In this document: positions 1 to 6,152 of the stretch, in pieces
How positions within the stretch are numbered: the stretch's first letter is position 1
Layout: each line of letters begins with the position of its first letter
DNA from: Actinomycetes bacterium
Lineage (GTDB): Bacteria > Actinomycetota > Acidimicrobiia > Acidimicrobiales > Microtrichaceae
Assembly (NCBI GenBank): GCA_023423475.1
Contig: JAFAFN010000578.1
Location: forward strand, 1 to 15,006
Direction: 5' to 3'
Length of the DNA: 15,006 nucleotides
The notes under the pieces: generated by a model
Told to the model about the DNA's origin: nothing
Databases searched by the model: none
The model's input: the letters and a program-made list of their open reading frames with translations, nothing else
Translations under genes and position numbers: made by a program

Positions 1-595
1 GGCGCCGAGTCGCGCCGACGTCGCCGACCGGGTCGGCTGGCGCCGTCGGCTCGCTCGACGCCTCGAGCGCCGGGACCGGCAACTCGTCGCCGTCGACCTG
101 CACCGTCGGCAACGGTGCGGCGAGCCCCTTGAGCGGGATGGCACCGACATCGACCAATCGGTGCTCGTCGACCCTCGAACCGACCAGGTGGCGCACCACC
201 GAGTTCGCCAGGGTCTGCTCGGGCGCCGCGGCACCGCACAGGCGCGCCGCTTCGACCACCGGCAGCCCGAACCAGTCGTCGTGCTCGTGGGTGACCTCGC
301 CCGCGCTGATGCCCACCCGGAGCTGCACCGGGTCGGACGGATCGACGGCGCGGGCCACCCGGTGCAGGTCCGCCGCGCAGTCCAGCGCGCCGACGGCGCT
401 GTGGGGGAACACGACCATGAGCCCGTCGCCGAGGTGCTTCACCACCTCGCCGCCGTGGCGCACGACCGCGGTCGTCAACCCGGCGAACAGCTCGCGGCGG
501 TGCTCGTCCGCGGCGAGATCGCCGAGGCGCACGAGACGTTCGGTCGAGCCGACGACGTCGCAGAACAGCACCGTCACGGTGGCGCTCGAGACCAT
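1..595 (-). CDS. Class III adenylate/guanylate cyclase, N-terminal part (runs off left edge)
   Basis: This is the start of a nucleotide cyclase that would make cAMP or a related cyclic nucleotide from NTP; 198 codons are visible and no stop is reached. The catalytic domain begins at once. FCDVVGST (residues 11-18) carries the first metal aspartate, D13. KHLGDG (53-58) carries the substrate-contacting lysine K53 and the second metal aspartate, D57. RVGISAGEV (93-101) and GLPVVEAARLC (110-120) follow in the usual order. After about residue 160 the sequence becomes an Ala/Pro/Glu linker, so a further domain (ATPase, TPR or other) probably lies outside the window. ATG at 595 is chosen because AGGAGG (minus strand, 599-604) stands three bases upstream. 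In the VVEAARL motif, Glu stands where many cyclases have Asn, a variant I recall from actinobacterial cyclases. Cyclase family is secure; substrate and partner domain are unknown. Confidence 0.88.
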   Translation of the reverse strand, partial: MVSSATVTVLFCDVVGSTERLVRLGDLAADEHRRELFAGLTTAVVRHGGEVVKHLGDGLMVVFPHSAVGALDCAADLHRVARAVDPSDPVQLRVGISAGEVTHEHDDWFGLPVVEAARLCGAAAPEQTLANSVVRHLVGSRVDEHRLVDVGAIPLKGLAAPLPTVQVDGDELPVPALEASSEPTAPADPVGDVGATRR

Positions 596-692
596 CTGCC
601 TCCTGGTCGGGTGGTGGACCGGGCTCCGGGGAAGTTGTGAGGTCAGTCTTCCAGAGCACGCCGTTCGGCCGCCGTGGAATACGGCACACCGA

Positions 693-788
693 CCTCAGCT
701 CGGCAGCGCGATCCCTGCCTCGGCTCGGCAGCGCGATCTCTGCCTCAGCTCGGCAGCGCGATCCCTGCCTCAGCTCGGCAGCGCGACC
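693..788. repeat. 25-bp tandem repeat, about 3.8 copies, including the end of the upstream gene
   Basis: Units begin at 693, 718, 743 and 768. The shared core is CTCGGCAGCGCGATC, and the period is exactly 25 bases. Unit 2 differs from units 1 and 3 by CAG to CGG near its start and by one C to T change. Unit 4 diverges after about 786, where it enters coding sequence. On the minus strand, unit 4 contains the last codons and the TGA stop (770-772) of the preceding gene, so the array looks like repeated copying of that gene's 3' end into the spacer before the cyclase gene. The period is not a multiple of three and there are no spacers between units, so this is not a CRISPR array. Confidence 0.9.
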
Positions 789-1312
789 GTCACCACCGCG
801 TCGGCCTGCACGACGCTCCTCGCGCCGGCCGAATCGGCGACGACGATCGACTCGCCGACCGCCTCGATCGTGCCCCGCAGCACCGCACCGCCGTCAAGGC
901 GCAGTTCGACCGTCCGCCCGCCGTCGACGAGATCGGCCAGCAGGGACGGGATCGGCTCATCGGCGAGCACGGCAGGGATCGCACCGGACGTGGTCGACGC
1001 GAGACGGCCCGAGCCCGGTGTGACCGCGACGATCGAGTCGGCGCGCACCCAGTGCAGGGCGCCGACGGCCTCGAGGTGCACGACGTGGGTGCCGGCGAGG
1101 AGCACCGTGCCCGCCAACTCCTCGCCGGTCGTCACGACCAACGAGATGGTCCCGCCGACGTTCGCGGCCAGCGTCCCGCCGACGGTGACGTCGTCCAGCG
1201 CACGCCGACGGTCCCAGTTGGCGGCCCGACGCCGACGCACCGCATCGTCGACGATCGCCTCGGCCAGGAGCCTGTCTGCGTTATCACCCCCGTGATCGGC
1301 GGAGTTCACCAC
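770..1312 (-). CDS. Hypothetical protein with two similar beta-rich (SH3/Sm-like) halves
   Basis: This is a 180-residue protein with no signal peptide or membrane segment. Residues 1-45 are charged and probably helical (RRRRAANWDRRR at 27-38). Two segments resemble each other: about 54-97 (TISLVVTTGEELAGTVL... DSIVAV) and about 133-176 (TVELRLDGGAVLRGTI... DAVVTV). Both have the strand-turn-strand pattern 'V-hydrophilic loop-G-T-V/I' seen in small Sm-like or SH3-like barrels, and they are joined by an Ala/Pro linker. I recall similar uncharacterised proteins in actinobacteria, but no function is known to me. GTG at 1312 is preferred because AGGA (minus, 1322-1325) lies nine bases upstream; GTG at 1309 is possible. 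The gene is divergent from phoH with only 16 bases between the starts, so the two must share or overlap promoters. The 3' end lies in the tandem repeat. Confidence 0.72.
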   Translation of the reverse strand: MVNSADHGGDNADRLLAEAIVDDAVRRRRAANWDRRRALDDVTVGGTLAANVGGTISLVVTTGEELAGTVLLAGTHVVHLEAVGALHWVRADSIVAVTPGSGRLASTTSGAIPAVLADEPIPSLLADLVDGGRTVELRLDGGAVLRGTIEAVGESIVVADSAGARSVVQADAVVTVALPS

Positions 1313-1318
1313 TACACT
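1313..1318 (+). promoter_or_regulatory. Candidate -10 element for the phoH operon
   Basis: TACACT fits the TANNNT pattern and ends ten bases before the phoH ATG. Transcription would start around 1325, leaving a leader of about four bases. No Shine-Dalgarno sequence precedes the ATG, which agrees with near-leaderless translation. No convincing -35 hexamer is visible 16-18 bases upstream. Confidence 0.4.
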
Positions 1319-1328
1319 CTGTCCTGCA

Positions 1329-2381
1329 ATGGACAGCTTCGAAACCCCCGGAGGGTCCGGCCGCTCCGACGAGTCGAGCGGAGGCCTCACCACCGAGACC
1401 GACGCGCTGTCCCACACCTTGGTTCGAGTGCCCGGCAACCACCTCATGACCGAGCTGCTCGGGACACGCGACGAGCTGCTCGACGTCGTCTCCGACGCGT
1501 TCCCGCGCACGGTCGTGTCGGTGCGTGGCAACGAGATCTCGGTGACGGGTCCCGAGTCGGTCACGGTCGGGCGCCTCTTCACCGAGCTGGTGCTGCTCGT
1601 CGAGCGCGGCCACCGCCTGGATCCGGCCACGCTGCAGCGCACGATCGACATGGTCCGTGCCGACGAGGTGCCGTCCGAGGTCCTGACCGCGGACGTGCTG
1701 CGCACCTACCGCGGCGCGCACGTCCGGCCCAAGACATCGGGCCAGAAGCGCTACGTCGACGCCATCCGCGACCACACCGTCACCTTCGGCGTCGGCCCTG
1801 CCGGCACCGGCAAGTCGTGGCTGGCCGTCGCCATGGCGTGCCAGGCGCTCCAGGCCAAGCAGGTCGAGCGCATCGTCCTCACCCGCCCCGCGGTCGAGGC
1901 GGGCGAGCGCCTCGGCTTCCTGCCCGGCGACCTCATGGCCAAGGTCGACCCGTACCTGCGCCCGCTCTACGACGCGATGCACGACATGGTCGGGGCCGAG
2001 GGCGCCCAGAAGCTGCTCGAACGTGGCGTCGTCGAGGTCGCTCCGCTCGCCTTCATGCGCGGTCGCACGCTCAACAACTCGTTCATCATCCTCGACGAGG
2101 CACAGAACACCACGCCCGAGCAGATGAAGATGTTCCTGACCCGCATCGGCTTCGGGTCCAAGGCCGTCGTCACCGGCGACGCGACCCAGGTCGACGTGCC
2201 GGGTGGACGCTCCGGACTCGCCAGGGTCGAGCGCATCCTCGGCGGCATCGACGGCATCTCGTTCGTGAAGCTCAGCGGCGCCGATGTCGTGCGTCACCGG
2301 ATCGTGCAGCAGATCGTCGAGGCCTATGACCGCCACGACGTGGCGGTCCAGGACGCGGCCGGCGGTGGCGACCAGCGATGA
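1329..2381 (+). CDS. phoH: PhoH-family P-loop ATPase
   Basis: This is a cytoplasmic ATPase of the PhoH (YbeZ) family, associated with RNA handling and ribosome maturation; the precise substrate in cells is uncertain. It has 350 residues, a normal length. Walker A GPAGTGKS is at 156-163, Walker B IILDEAQN at 253-260 and the downstream TGDATQ motif at 282-287. The N-terminal part contains VPGNHLM (34-40), common to this family and resembling a KH-like small domain. The first roughly 25 residues are polar and poorly conserved. The gene heads the operon phoH-ybeY-CNNM-era, and its TGA overlaps the ybeY ATG by the four bases ATGA. The linkage to ybeY is widespread in bacteria and supports a joint role in rRNA processing. 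ATG at 1329 lacks a ribosome binding site, which suggests a near-leaderless message. Confidence 0.95.
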   Translation: MDSFETPGGSGRSDESSGGLTTETDALSHTLVRVPGNHLMTELLGTRDELLDVVSDAFPRTVVSVRGNEISVTGPESVTVGRLFTELVLLVERGHRLDPATLQRTIDMVRADEVPSEVLTADVLRTYRGAHVRPKTSGQKRYVDAIRDHTVTFGVGPAGTGKSWLAVAMACQALQAKQVERIVLTRPAVEAGERLGFLPGDLMAKVDPYLRPLYDAMHDMVGAEGAQKLLERGVVEVAPLAFMRGRTLNNSFIILDEAQNTTPEQMKMFLTRIGFGSKAVVTGDATQVDVPGGRSGLARVERILGGIDGISFVKLSGADVVRHRIVQQIVEAYDRHDVAVQDAAGGGDQR

Positions 2382-2938
2382 GTCCGATCGCAGAGGCCGC
2401 ATCGGCCGACCAGGACGGCGAGCCCCCATCGCCCGAGCCGCGACGTGACACGGGAGCCGTGGGCCCCGAGGTCGTCGCGGCGGATGCCCGGAGCACCGAT
2501 TCGACACCGGTCGACCTCGACGAGCTGTCGGGGTTGTTGTCGCGTGTGCTCGCAGCCGAAGGCGCGCCCGCGGGTGCCCAGGCGTCGCTGACGCTGGTCG
2601 ACCCCGACGAGATCGCCGAGCTCAAGGCCGAGCACCTCGACGGTGACGGCGCAGCGACCGACGTGCTGAGCTTCCCGCTCGACGGCGTCGAACCCGACGC
2701 CGAGCTGGTCGGCGACGTGGTGCTGTGCCCCGACGTCGCGGCGCGGCAGGCACCCGAGCACGCAGGTGAGGTCGCGGATGAGCTCGCCCTGCTCGTCGTG
2801 CACGGCGGCCTGCACCTGGCGGGCTGGGACCACGCCGAAGCCGACGAACGAGACCGCATGTGGGACCGCGAGCGCGAACTGCTCACCGGCCTGCACCGAC
2901 CCCCGACCCGAGACCCCTGGAGAGATCGAACCCCATGA
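2378..2938 (+). CDS. ybeY: Endoribonuclease YbeY (16S rRNA maturation)
   Basis: YbeY is a zinc-dependent single-strand RNase needed for 16S rRNA 3'-end maturation and 70S quality control. The metal-binding signature HGGLHLAGWDH (142-152) supplies H142, H146 and H152. TDVLSFP (94-100) is the conserved substrate-face motif, and GDVVLCPDVA (112-121) also fits. The protein has 186 residues, longer than the usual 150-160, because of a polar N-terminal extension of about 45 residues rich in Asp, Glu, Pro and Ala. ATG at 2378 is used because it overlaps the phoH stop. An in-frame GTG at 2459 (residue 28) would shorten the extension, but GGGAG lies only two bases before it. The C-terminus ends in an Arg/Asp/Pro tail inside which the ribosome binding site of the next gene is encoded. 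Confidence 0.95.
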   Translation: MSPIAEAASADQDGEPPSPEPRRDTGAVGPEVVAADARSTDSTPVDLDELSGLLSRVLAAEGAPAGAQASLTLVDPDEIAELKAEHLDGDGAATDVLSFPLDGVEPDAELVGDVVLCPDVAARQAPEHAGEVADELALLVVHGGLHLAGWDHAEADERDRMWDRERELLTGLHRPPTRDPWRDRTP

Positions 2939-4209
2939 GCACCGTCGACATCGTCATGCTGGTGGTGGTCGTCGTCATGACGTTCACCGCTGCGATCCTG
3001 GCGCTCGCCGAGACGTCGATCACCAGGATGTCGCGTTCGCGCGCCGCCGCGCTCGCCCAGAAGGAGCCCCGTCGAGGCGGGCGGGTCCTGCGCATCGTCG
3101 AGAACCTCGAACGGGACCTCAACTCGATCTACCTGTCGGTCAACATCGTGCAGACGATCCAGTCCGCGCTCGTCGGTGTGCTCGCCGCCAACCTGTTCGG
3201 CCCCGCCGGCGTCGCGATCGGCATCGTGTTGAACGTGCTCGTGCTGTTCGTCATCGCCGAGGCTGCCCCGAAGACCTGGGCGTTGCAGCACACCGAGCGT
3301 GCCGCGCTGCTGACCGCCCCCATCGTCGAGTTCGCCGGCTGGGTCCTGCGCTGGCCCGCTCGTGCGCTCATCGGCGTCGCCAACATCATCCTGCCGGGCA
3401 AGGGACTGAAGAAGGGTCCGTTCGTCACCGAAGAGGAGATCCTCGCCCTCGCCGAAGAGGCGATGGAGCACTCGGTGATCGAGGAGTCCGAGCGTGACCT
3501 GATCGAGTCGATCATCGACTTCGGCGACACCGTGACCCGGGAGATCATGGTGCCCCGCACCGACATGGTCTCGATCGGCGCCGGTTGCACCGTCGCCGAG
3601 GTCGTCGACAAGGCGATCGACAAGGGACTGTCCCGCTTCCCCGTCTTCGGTGAGAACACCGACGACATCGAGGGCGTCGTCTACGTCAAGGACGCGATGC
3701 GCGCCGAGCGCGAGGGCGGCGGCGACCGCCTGGTGACCGAGGTGCTGCGTCCGGCGATGTTCGTGCCCGAGACCAAGCGGGTCGCCGAGCTGCTCTCGGA
3801 GATGCAGGCCCGTCACACCCACATGGCGATCGTCGTCGACGAGTACGGCGGCACCGCGGGCCTGGCCACGCTCGAGGACCTGCTCGAGGAGCTCGTCGGC
3901 GAGATCACCGACGAGTTCGACGACGAGGTCCCCAACGTCGAGGAGCTCGACAACGGCGACGTGCTCGTCAACGCATCGCTGAACGTCGACGACGTGAACG
4001 GCGAGCTCGACCTGTCCCTCCCGGAGGGCGAGTACGACTCGCTGGGCGGCCTGGTGTTCGGGATCCTCGGCCGTGTGCCCGCACCCGGGGACTCCGTCGA
4101 GACCGACGGTGTGCGCCTGATCGTCGAGCGGGTCGACGGCCGCCGTGTCGTGCGGATCCGCCTCGTGCGTCTCGAGCCGACCGTCACCGAACAGGAACCC
4201 GCGGAGTGA
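2935..4209 (+). CDS. CNNM/CorC (HlyC-type) membrane protein with CBS pair
   Basis: This is a 424-residue integral membrane protein of the CNNM/CorC family (DUF21, two CBS domains, C-terminal CorC/HlyC domain). Family members are linked to Mg2+ or other divalent cation efflux. The membrane domain spans roughly residues 1-155, with hydrophobic segments near 5-26, 66-88, 91-110 and 127-152; AEAAPK (108-113) matches the family E-x-x-P-K motif. The CBS region runs from about 195 to 325, with VPRTDM at 206-211 and VDEYGGTAG at 301-309. The C-terminal domain covers about 335-413. ATG at 2935 overlaps the ybeY TGA, and GGAGAG at 2919-2924 lies ten bases upstream. The place between ybeY and era is common in actinobacteria and does not by itself imply a ribosome role. 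The ion transported cannot be told from sequence. Confidence 0.92.
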   Translation: MSTVDIVMLVVVVVMTFTAAILALAETSITRMSRSRAAALAQKEPRRGGRVLRIVENLERDLNSIYLSVNIVQTIQSALVGVLAANLFGPAGVAIGIVLNVLVLFVIAEAAPKTWALQHTERAALLTAPIVEFAGWVLRWPARALIGVANIILPGKGLKKGPFVTEEEILALAEEAMEHSVIEESERDLIESIIDFGDTVTREIMVPRTDMVSIGAGCTVAEVVDKAIDKGLSRFPVFGENTDDIEGVVYVKDAMRAEREGGGDRLVTEVLRPAMFVPETKRVAELLSEMQARHTHMAIVVDEYGGTAGLATLEDLLEELVGEITDEFDDEVPNVEELDNGDVLVNASLNVDDVNGELDLSLPEGEYDSLGGLVFGILGRVPAPGDSVETDGVRLIVERVDGRRVVRIRLVRLEPTVTEQEPAE

Positions 4210-5141
4210 CGGGCGAGGCGCCCGACGGCGACACCTCGGCAAGCGACCTGGACGCGATGCTCGCCGCCGCGGGCATCGTGGACGACCCGGAGGTGCCCGA
4301 GGGCTTCCGTTCGGGTTTCGTGACCTTCGTCGGACGTCCGAACGTGGGGAAGTCCACCCTGCTCAACCAGATCCTGGGCCGGAAGGTGTCGATCGTCTCG
4401 GACAAGCCCCAGACGACGCGCCACCAGATCCGCGGCGTGCTCGATCGTGACGACGCCCAGATCGTCTTCGTCGACACCCCCGGCATCCACAAGCCCCGTA
4501 CGTTGATGGGGGAGCGGCTCAACGACACTGCGACGAGCTCGCTCGACGGGATCGACGTCGCCTGCCTGCTGATCGAGGCGAACGCCCCGATGGGTCCCGG
4601 CGACCGGTTCATAGCGGAGCGCCTGCCGCCCAACTCCGTCGTCGTGGTCAACAAGGTCGACGCCGCGAACGAGGAGCAGGTCTTCGGGCAGCTCTCGAAG
4701 GCGTCGTCGTTCGAGTTCGCCGAGTACTTCCCGGTCTCGGCGCGGACCGGCAAGGGCGTCGAGGCACTGGTCGAGTACCTGCTGTCCCGCCTGCCCGAAG
4801 GGCCACGCTGGTACCCCGTCGAGCGCGACGAGCAGCTGCCCGAGCCGTTCATGGTGGCCGAGCTCGTGCGCGAGCAGCTCCTGGCGGTGACCCGAGAAGA
4901 GCTCCCGCACTCGATCGCCACCCGTGTCGCCGAGTTCGACTGGCCGCGCATCCGCGTCGAGATCATCGTCGAGCGCGACTCCCAGAAGGGCATCGTGATC
5001 GGCAAGGGCGGCAGCGTGCTCAAAGAGGTCGGGACCCGCGTGCGCAAGCAGCTGCCACCCGGCGCGTTCATCGAGCTGCACGTCACCGTCGACAAGGACT
5101 GGCAGTCCAAGGCGCAGTCCCTGGAGCGCCTGGGCTATTGA
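4206..5141 (+). CDS. era: GTPase Era
   Basis: Era is an essential GTPase that binds the 3' end of 16S rRNA during 30S assembly. G1 GRPNVGKS is at 43-50, the switch threonines TT at 70-71, G3 DTPG at 90-93, G4 NKVD at 149-152 and G5 SAR at 178-180. The C-terminal KH domain has IGKGGS (265-270). At 311 residues it is slightly longer than most Era proteins, owing to an acidic N-terminal extension of about 35 residues. The GTG start at 4206 overlaps the stop of the CNNM gene as GTGA, and AGGAA (4193-4197) lies eight bases upstream. It is the last gene of the phoH operon, next to ybeY by function: both act on the 16S 3' end. Confidence 0.96.
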   Translation: MTGEAPDGDTSASDLDAMLAAAGIVDDPEVPEGFRSGFVTFVGRPNVGKSTLLNQILGRKVSIVSDKPQTTRHQIRGVLDRDDAQIVFVDTPGIHKPRTLMGERLNDTATSSLDGIDVACLLIEANAPMGPGDRFIAERLPPNSVVVVNKVDAANEEQVFGQLSKASSFEFAEYFPVSARTGKGVEALVEYLLSRLPEGPRWYPVERDEQLPEPFMVAELVREQLLAVTREELPHSIATRVAEFDWPRIRVEIIVERDSQKGIVIGKGGSVLKEVGTRVRKQLPPGAFIELHVTVDKDWQSKAQSLERLGY

Positions 5142-5214
5142 TCGCTGGGAGCGGGCGGCTCCGTGGGCTGGAGCGGCGGCGGAGGAGGGACCTTCGGCCC
5201 TAGTGGTCCTCGGT

Positions 5215-5227
5215 GTGCAACGTGCAC
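5215..5227. promoter_or_regulatory. Short inverted repeat upstream of rrf2, possible operator
   Basis: GTGCA-ACG-TGCAC is a perfect 5-base inverted repeat with a 3-base centre, ending nine bases before the ATG of the Rrf2-family gene. Its position would suit autoregulation. It is shorter and more GC-rich than the usual NsrR or IscR sites, so chance is a real alternative. Confidence 0.3.
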
Positions 5228-5236
5228 TCTCGCACT

Positions 5237-5641
5237 ATGCGATTGGAGATCACGCGCCGAGCCGATCTTGGGACCCGCGCCTTGCTCGAGCTGGCGAGAT
5301 CGGGTGAGCGCACCCGGTCGCTCGAGCTCGCCGAGCGGGTCGGCACGTCGTCGGGATTCCTCTCCCAGGCGCTGACCCCGCTGGTCGCCCGCGGCTGGGT
5401 CACCTCGACCCCCGGTCGCCACGGCGGCTACTCGTTGGTCGCCGACCCTGCGGAGGTCACCCTGCTCGACGTCATCGAGGCGGTCGAGGGGCCGACCGAC
5501 CGAGGACGCTGCGTGCTCGAGGACCGAGCGTGCGGTCGAGCGGCGCAGTGCGCGATGCACCAGCCGTGGTCGCGAGCTCGTGCGCAGCTCACCGCCGAGC
5601 TGTCGGGCACCACGCTGGAGCATCTCGGGGCGGCGTCGTGA
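5237..5641 (+). CDS. Rrf2-family transcriptional regulator with Fe-S cysteines (NsrR/IscR-like)
   Basis: This is a DNA-binding regulator of 134 residues. It opens with MRLEITRRADLG, the classic Rrf2 start, followed by a winged helix-turn-helix (about 25-65; TSSGFLSQAL at 37-46 as recognition helix; GRHGGY wing at 60-65). Cysteines 92, 99 and 105 form a C-x6-C-x5-C set in the position where IscR and NsrR hold a [2Fe-2S] or [4Fe-4S] cluster, so it probably senses NO, redox state or Fe-S supply. ATG at 5237 is chosen from the family N-terminus; an in-frame GTG at 5213 would add eight residues. Neither start has a Shine-Dalgarno sequence. Its stop overlaps the GTG of the ferredoxin gene. The presence of a RIC remnant two genes on favours an NsrR-like role, but that is inference. 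Confidence 0.88.
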   Translation: MRLEITRRADLGTRALLELARSGERTRSLELAERVGTSSGFLSQALTPLVARGWVTSTPGRHGGYSLVADPAEVTLLDVIEAVEGPTDRGRCVLEDRACGRAAQCAMHQPWSRARAQLTAELSGTTLEHLGAAS

Positions 5642-5970
5642 GCAGCACGTCGAGCTCGGCACTGCGGGTCGTCCCGGAGCGTCCGGCGCCCGGCACCACG
5701 TTGCGGGTCAGGGTCCATCCCGGTCTGTGCGAGGGGTGGGGCAACTGTCACCGCTGGGCGCCCGAGCTGTACGTGCTCGACGACGAGGGCTACATCGACC
5801 TGCACGTCGTCGAGGTTCCGCCCGAGCTGGCAGAGGCCGCGTGGCTCGGGGCACAGGCCTGCCCGGCCGGAGTGATCACGGTGCTGACGGCCTCGGTGTC
5901 GAACCACGAGGCCGACGCGGGACAGGTCGAACCACCCGCCAGGCGATCGAGGACGGAGGAGCAACCATGA
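5638..5970 (+). CDS. Single-cluster ferredoxin, [3Fe-4S] type by cysteine pattern
   Basis: This is a small soluble electron carrier of 110 residues. The cluster ligands are C31 and C37 (CEGWGNC) and C75 followed by Pro (ACPAG), giving C-x5-C...CP with Trp34 where a [4Fe-4S] protein would have the middle cysteine. Ferredoxins of this pattern in actinobacteria often serve cytochrome P450s, but no P450 gene is in the window. The core runs from about residue 22 to 84. The N-terminal Ser-rich stretch and the charged C-terminal tail (90-110) are unusual additions. The GTG start at 5638 overlaps the rrf2 stop (GTGA), with only a weak GGGG at 5627-5630. The stop overlaps the ATG of the next gene. Its place in an operon with an Fe-S regulator suggests electron supply under nitrosative or Fe-S stress. 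Confidence 0.88.
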   Translation: MSSTSSSALRVVPERPAPGTTLRVRVHPGLCEGWGNCHRWAPELYVLDDEGYIDLHVVEVPPELAEAAWLGAQACPAGVITVLTASVSNHEADAGQVEPPARRSRTEEQP

Positions 5971-6131
5971 CCGACGTGAGGGCCGAAACCTCTGGGGTCG
6001 ACCAGATACCCGAGGAGTGGGCCTCGATGTCGCCCGCCGAGCTCGTCGACCACCTCGAGCGTGACACACACCTCCACATCCACAAGGAGAACAACGTGTT
6101 GTTCCCGGCCGTGGTGGCGTCGTCCTCCTGA
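5967..6131 (+). CDS. 54-residue remnant of a RIC/YtfE/ScdA-type di-iron repair protein
   Basis: A short reading frame with a strong GGAGGAG (5955-5961) five bases before its ATG, which overlaps the ferredoxin stop as ATGA; translation is therefore likely. Residues 16-31 (PEEWASMSPAELVDHLE) resemble the linker and first hemerythrin helix of RIC proteins, and residues 33-51 (DTHLHIHKENNVLFPAVV) resemble their last helix. Family members are around 220-240 residues, so the N-terminal ScdA domain and nearly the whole four-helix bundle are missing, with the two ends joined at HLE. H37 and E41 keep the H-x3-E spacing of one metal half-site; H29, H35 and H39 are further possible ligands. One peptide cannot form the normal di-iron bundle. 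It may be a decaying gene, or a small protein that oligomerises or binds metal. The similarity is from recall, not from an alignment. Confidence 0.68.
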   Translation: MTDVRAETSGVDQIPEEWASMSPAELVDHLERDTHLHIHKENNVLFPAVVASSS

Positions 6132-6139
6132 GCGCGGGG

Positions 6140-6145
6140 TACCGT
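6140..6145 (+). promoter_or_regulatory. Candidate -10 element for uppS
   Basis: TACCGT ends seven bases before the GTG of uppS, so transcription would begin at or next to the start codon. No ribosome binding site is present at usual spacing. The same hexamer at the same distance precedes the lipoprotein gene at 14634. No good -35 is visible. Confidence 0.42.
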
Positions 6146-6152
6146 TCCGAGC

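Noticed and set aside
693..788. CRISPR array
   Set aside because: The 25-base units are directly contiguous with no spacers, and no cas genes are nearby.
129..1295. A 388-codon plus-strand open frame at the left end
   Set aside because: It is antisense to the cyclase catalytic motifs and to the minus-strand beta-rich protein, and its product is low-complexity Ser/Thr/Arg/Ala.
674..2329. A 551-codon plus-strand open frame across the divergent start region and phoH
   Set aside because: It crosses the minus-strand gene and is out of frame with phoH; the product is Arg/Ala/Pro/His-rich with no motifs.
2272..4242. A 656-codon open frame on the minus strand
   Set aside because: It covers ybeY and the CNNM gene in antisense, shows no domain, and is Asp/His/Val/Leu-rich in the way antisense frames of GC-rich genes are.
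5213..5236. Eight-residue N-terminal extension of the Rrf2 protein from GTG at 5213
   Set aside because: Rrf2 proteins characteristically begin at the M-R-L-E-I-T type sequence found at 5237; the extension has no ribosome site and would contain the palindrome.
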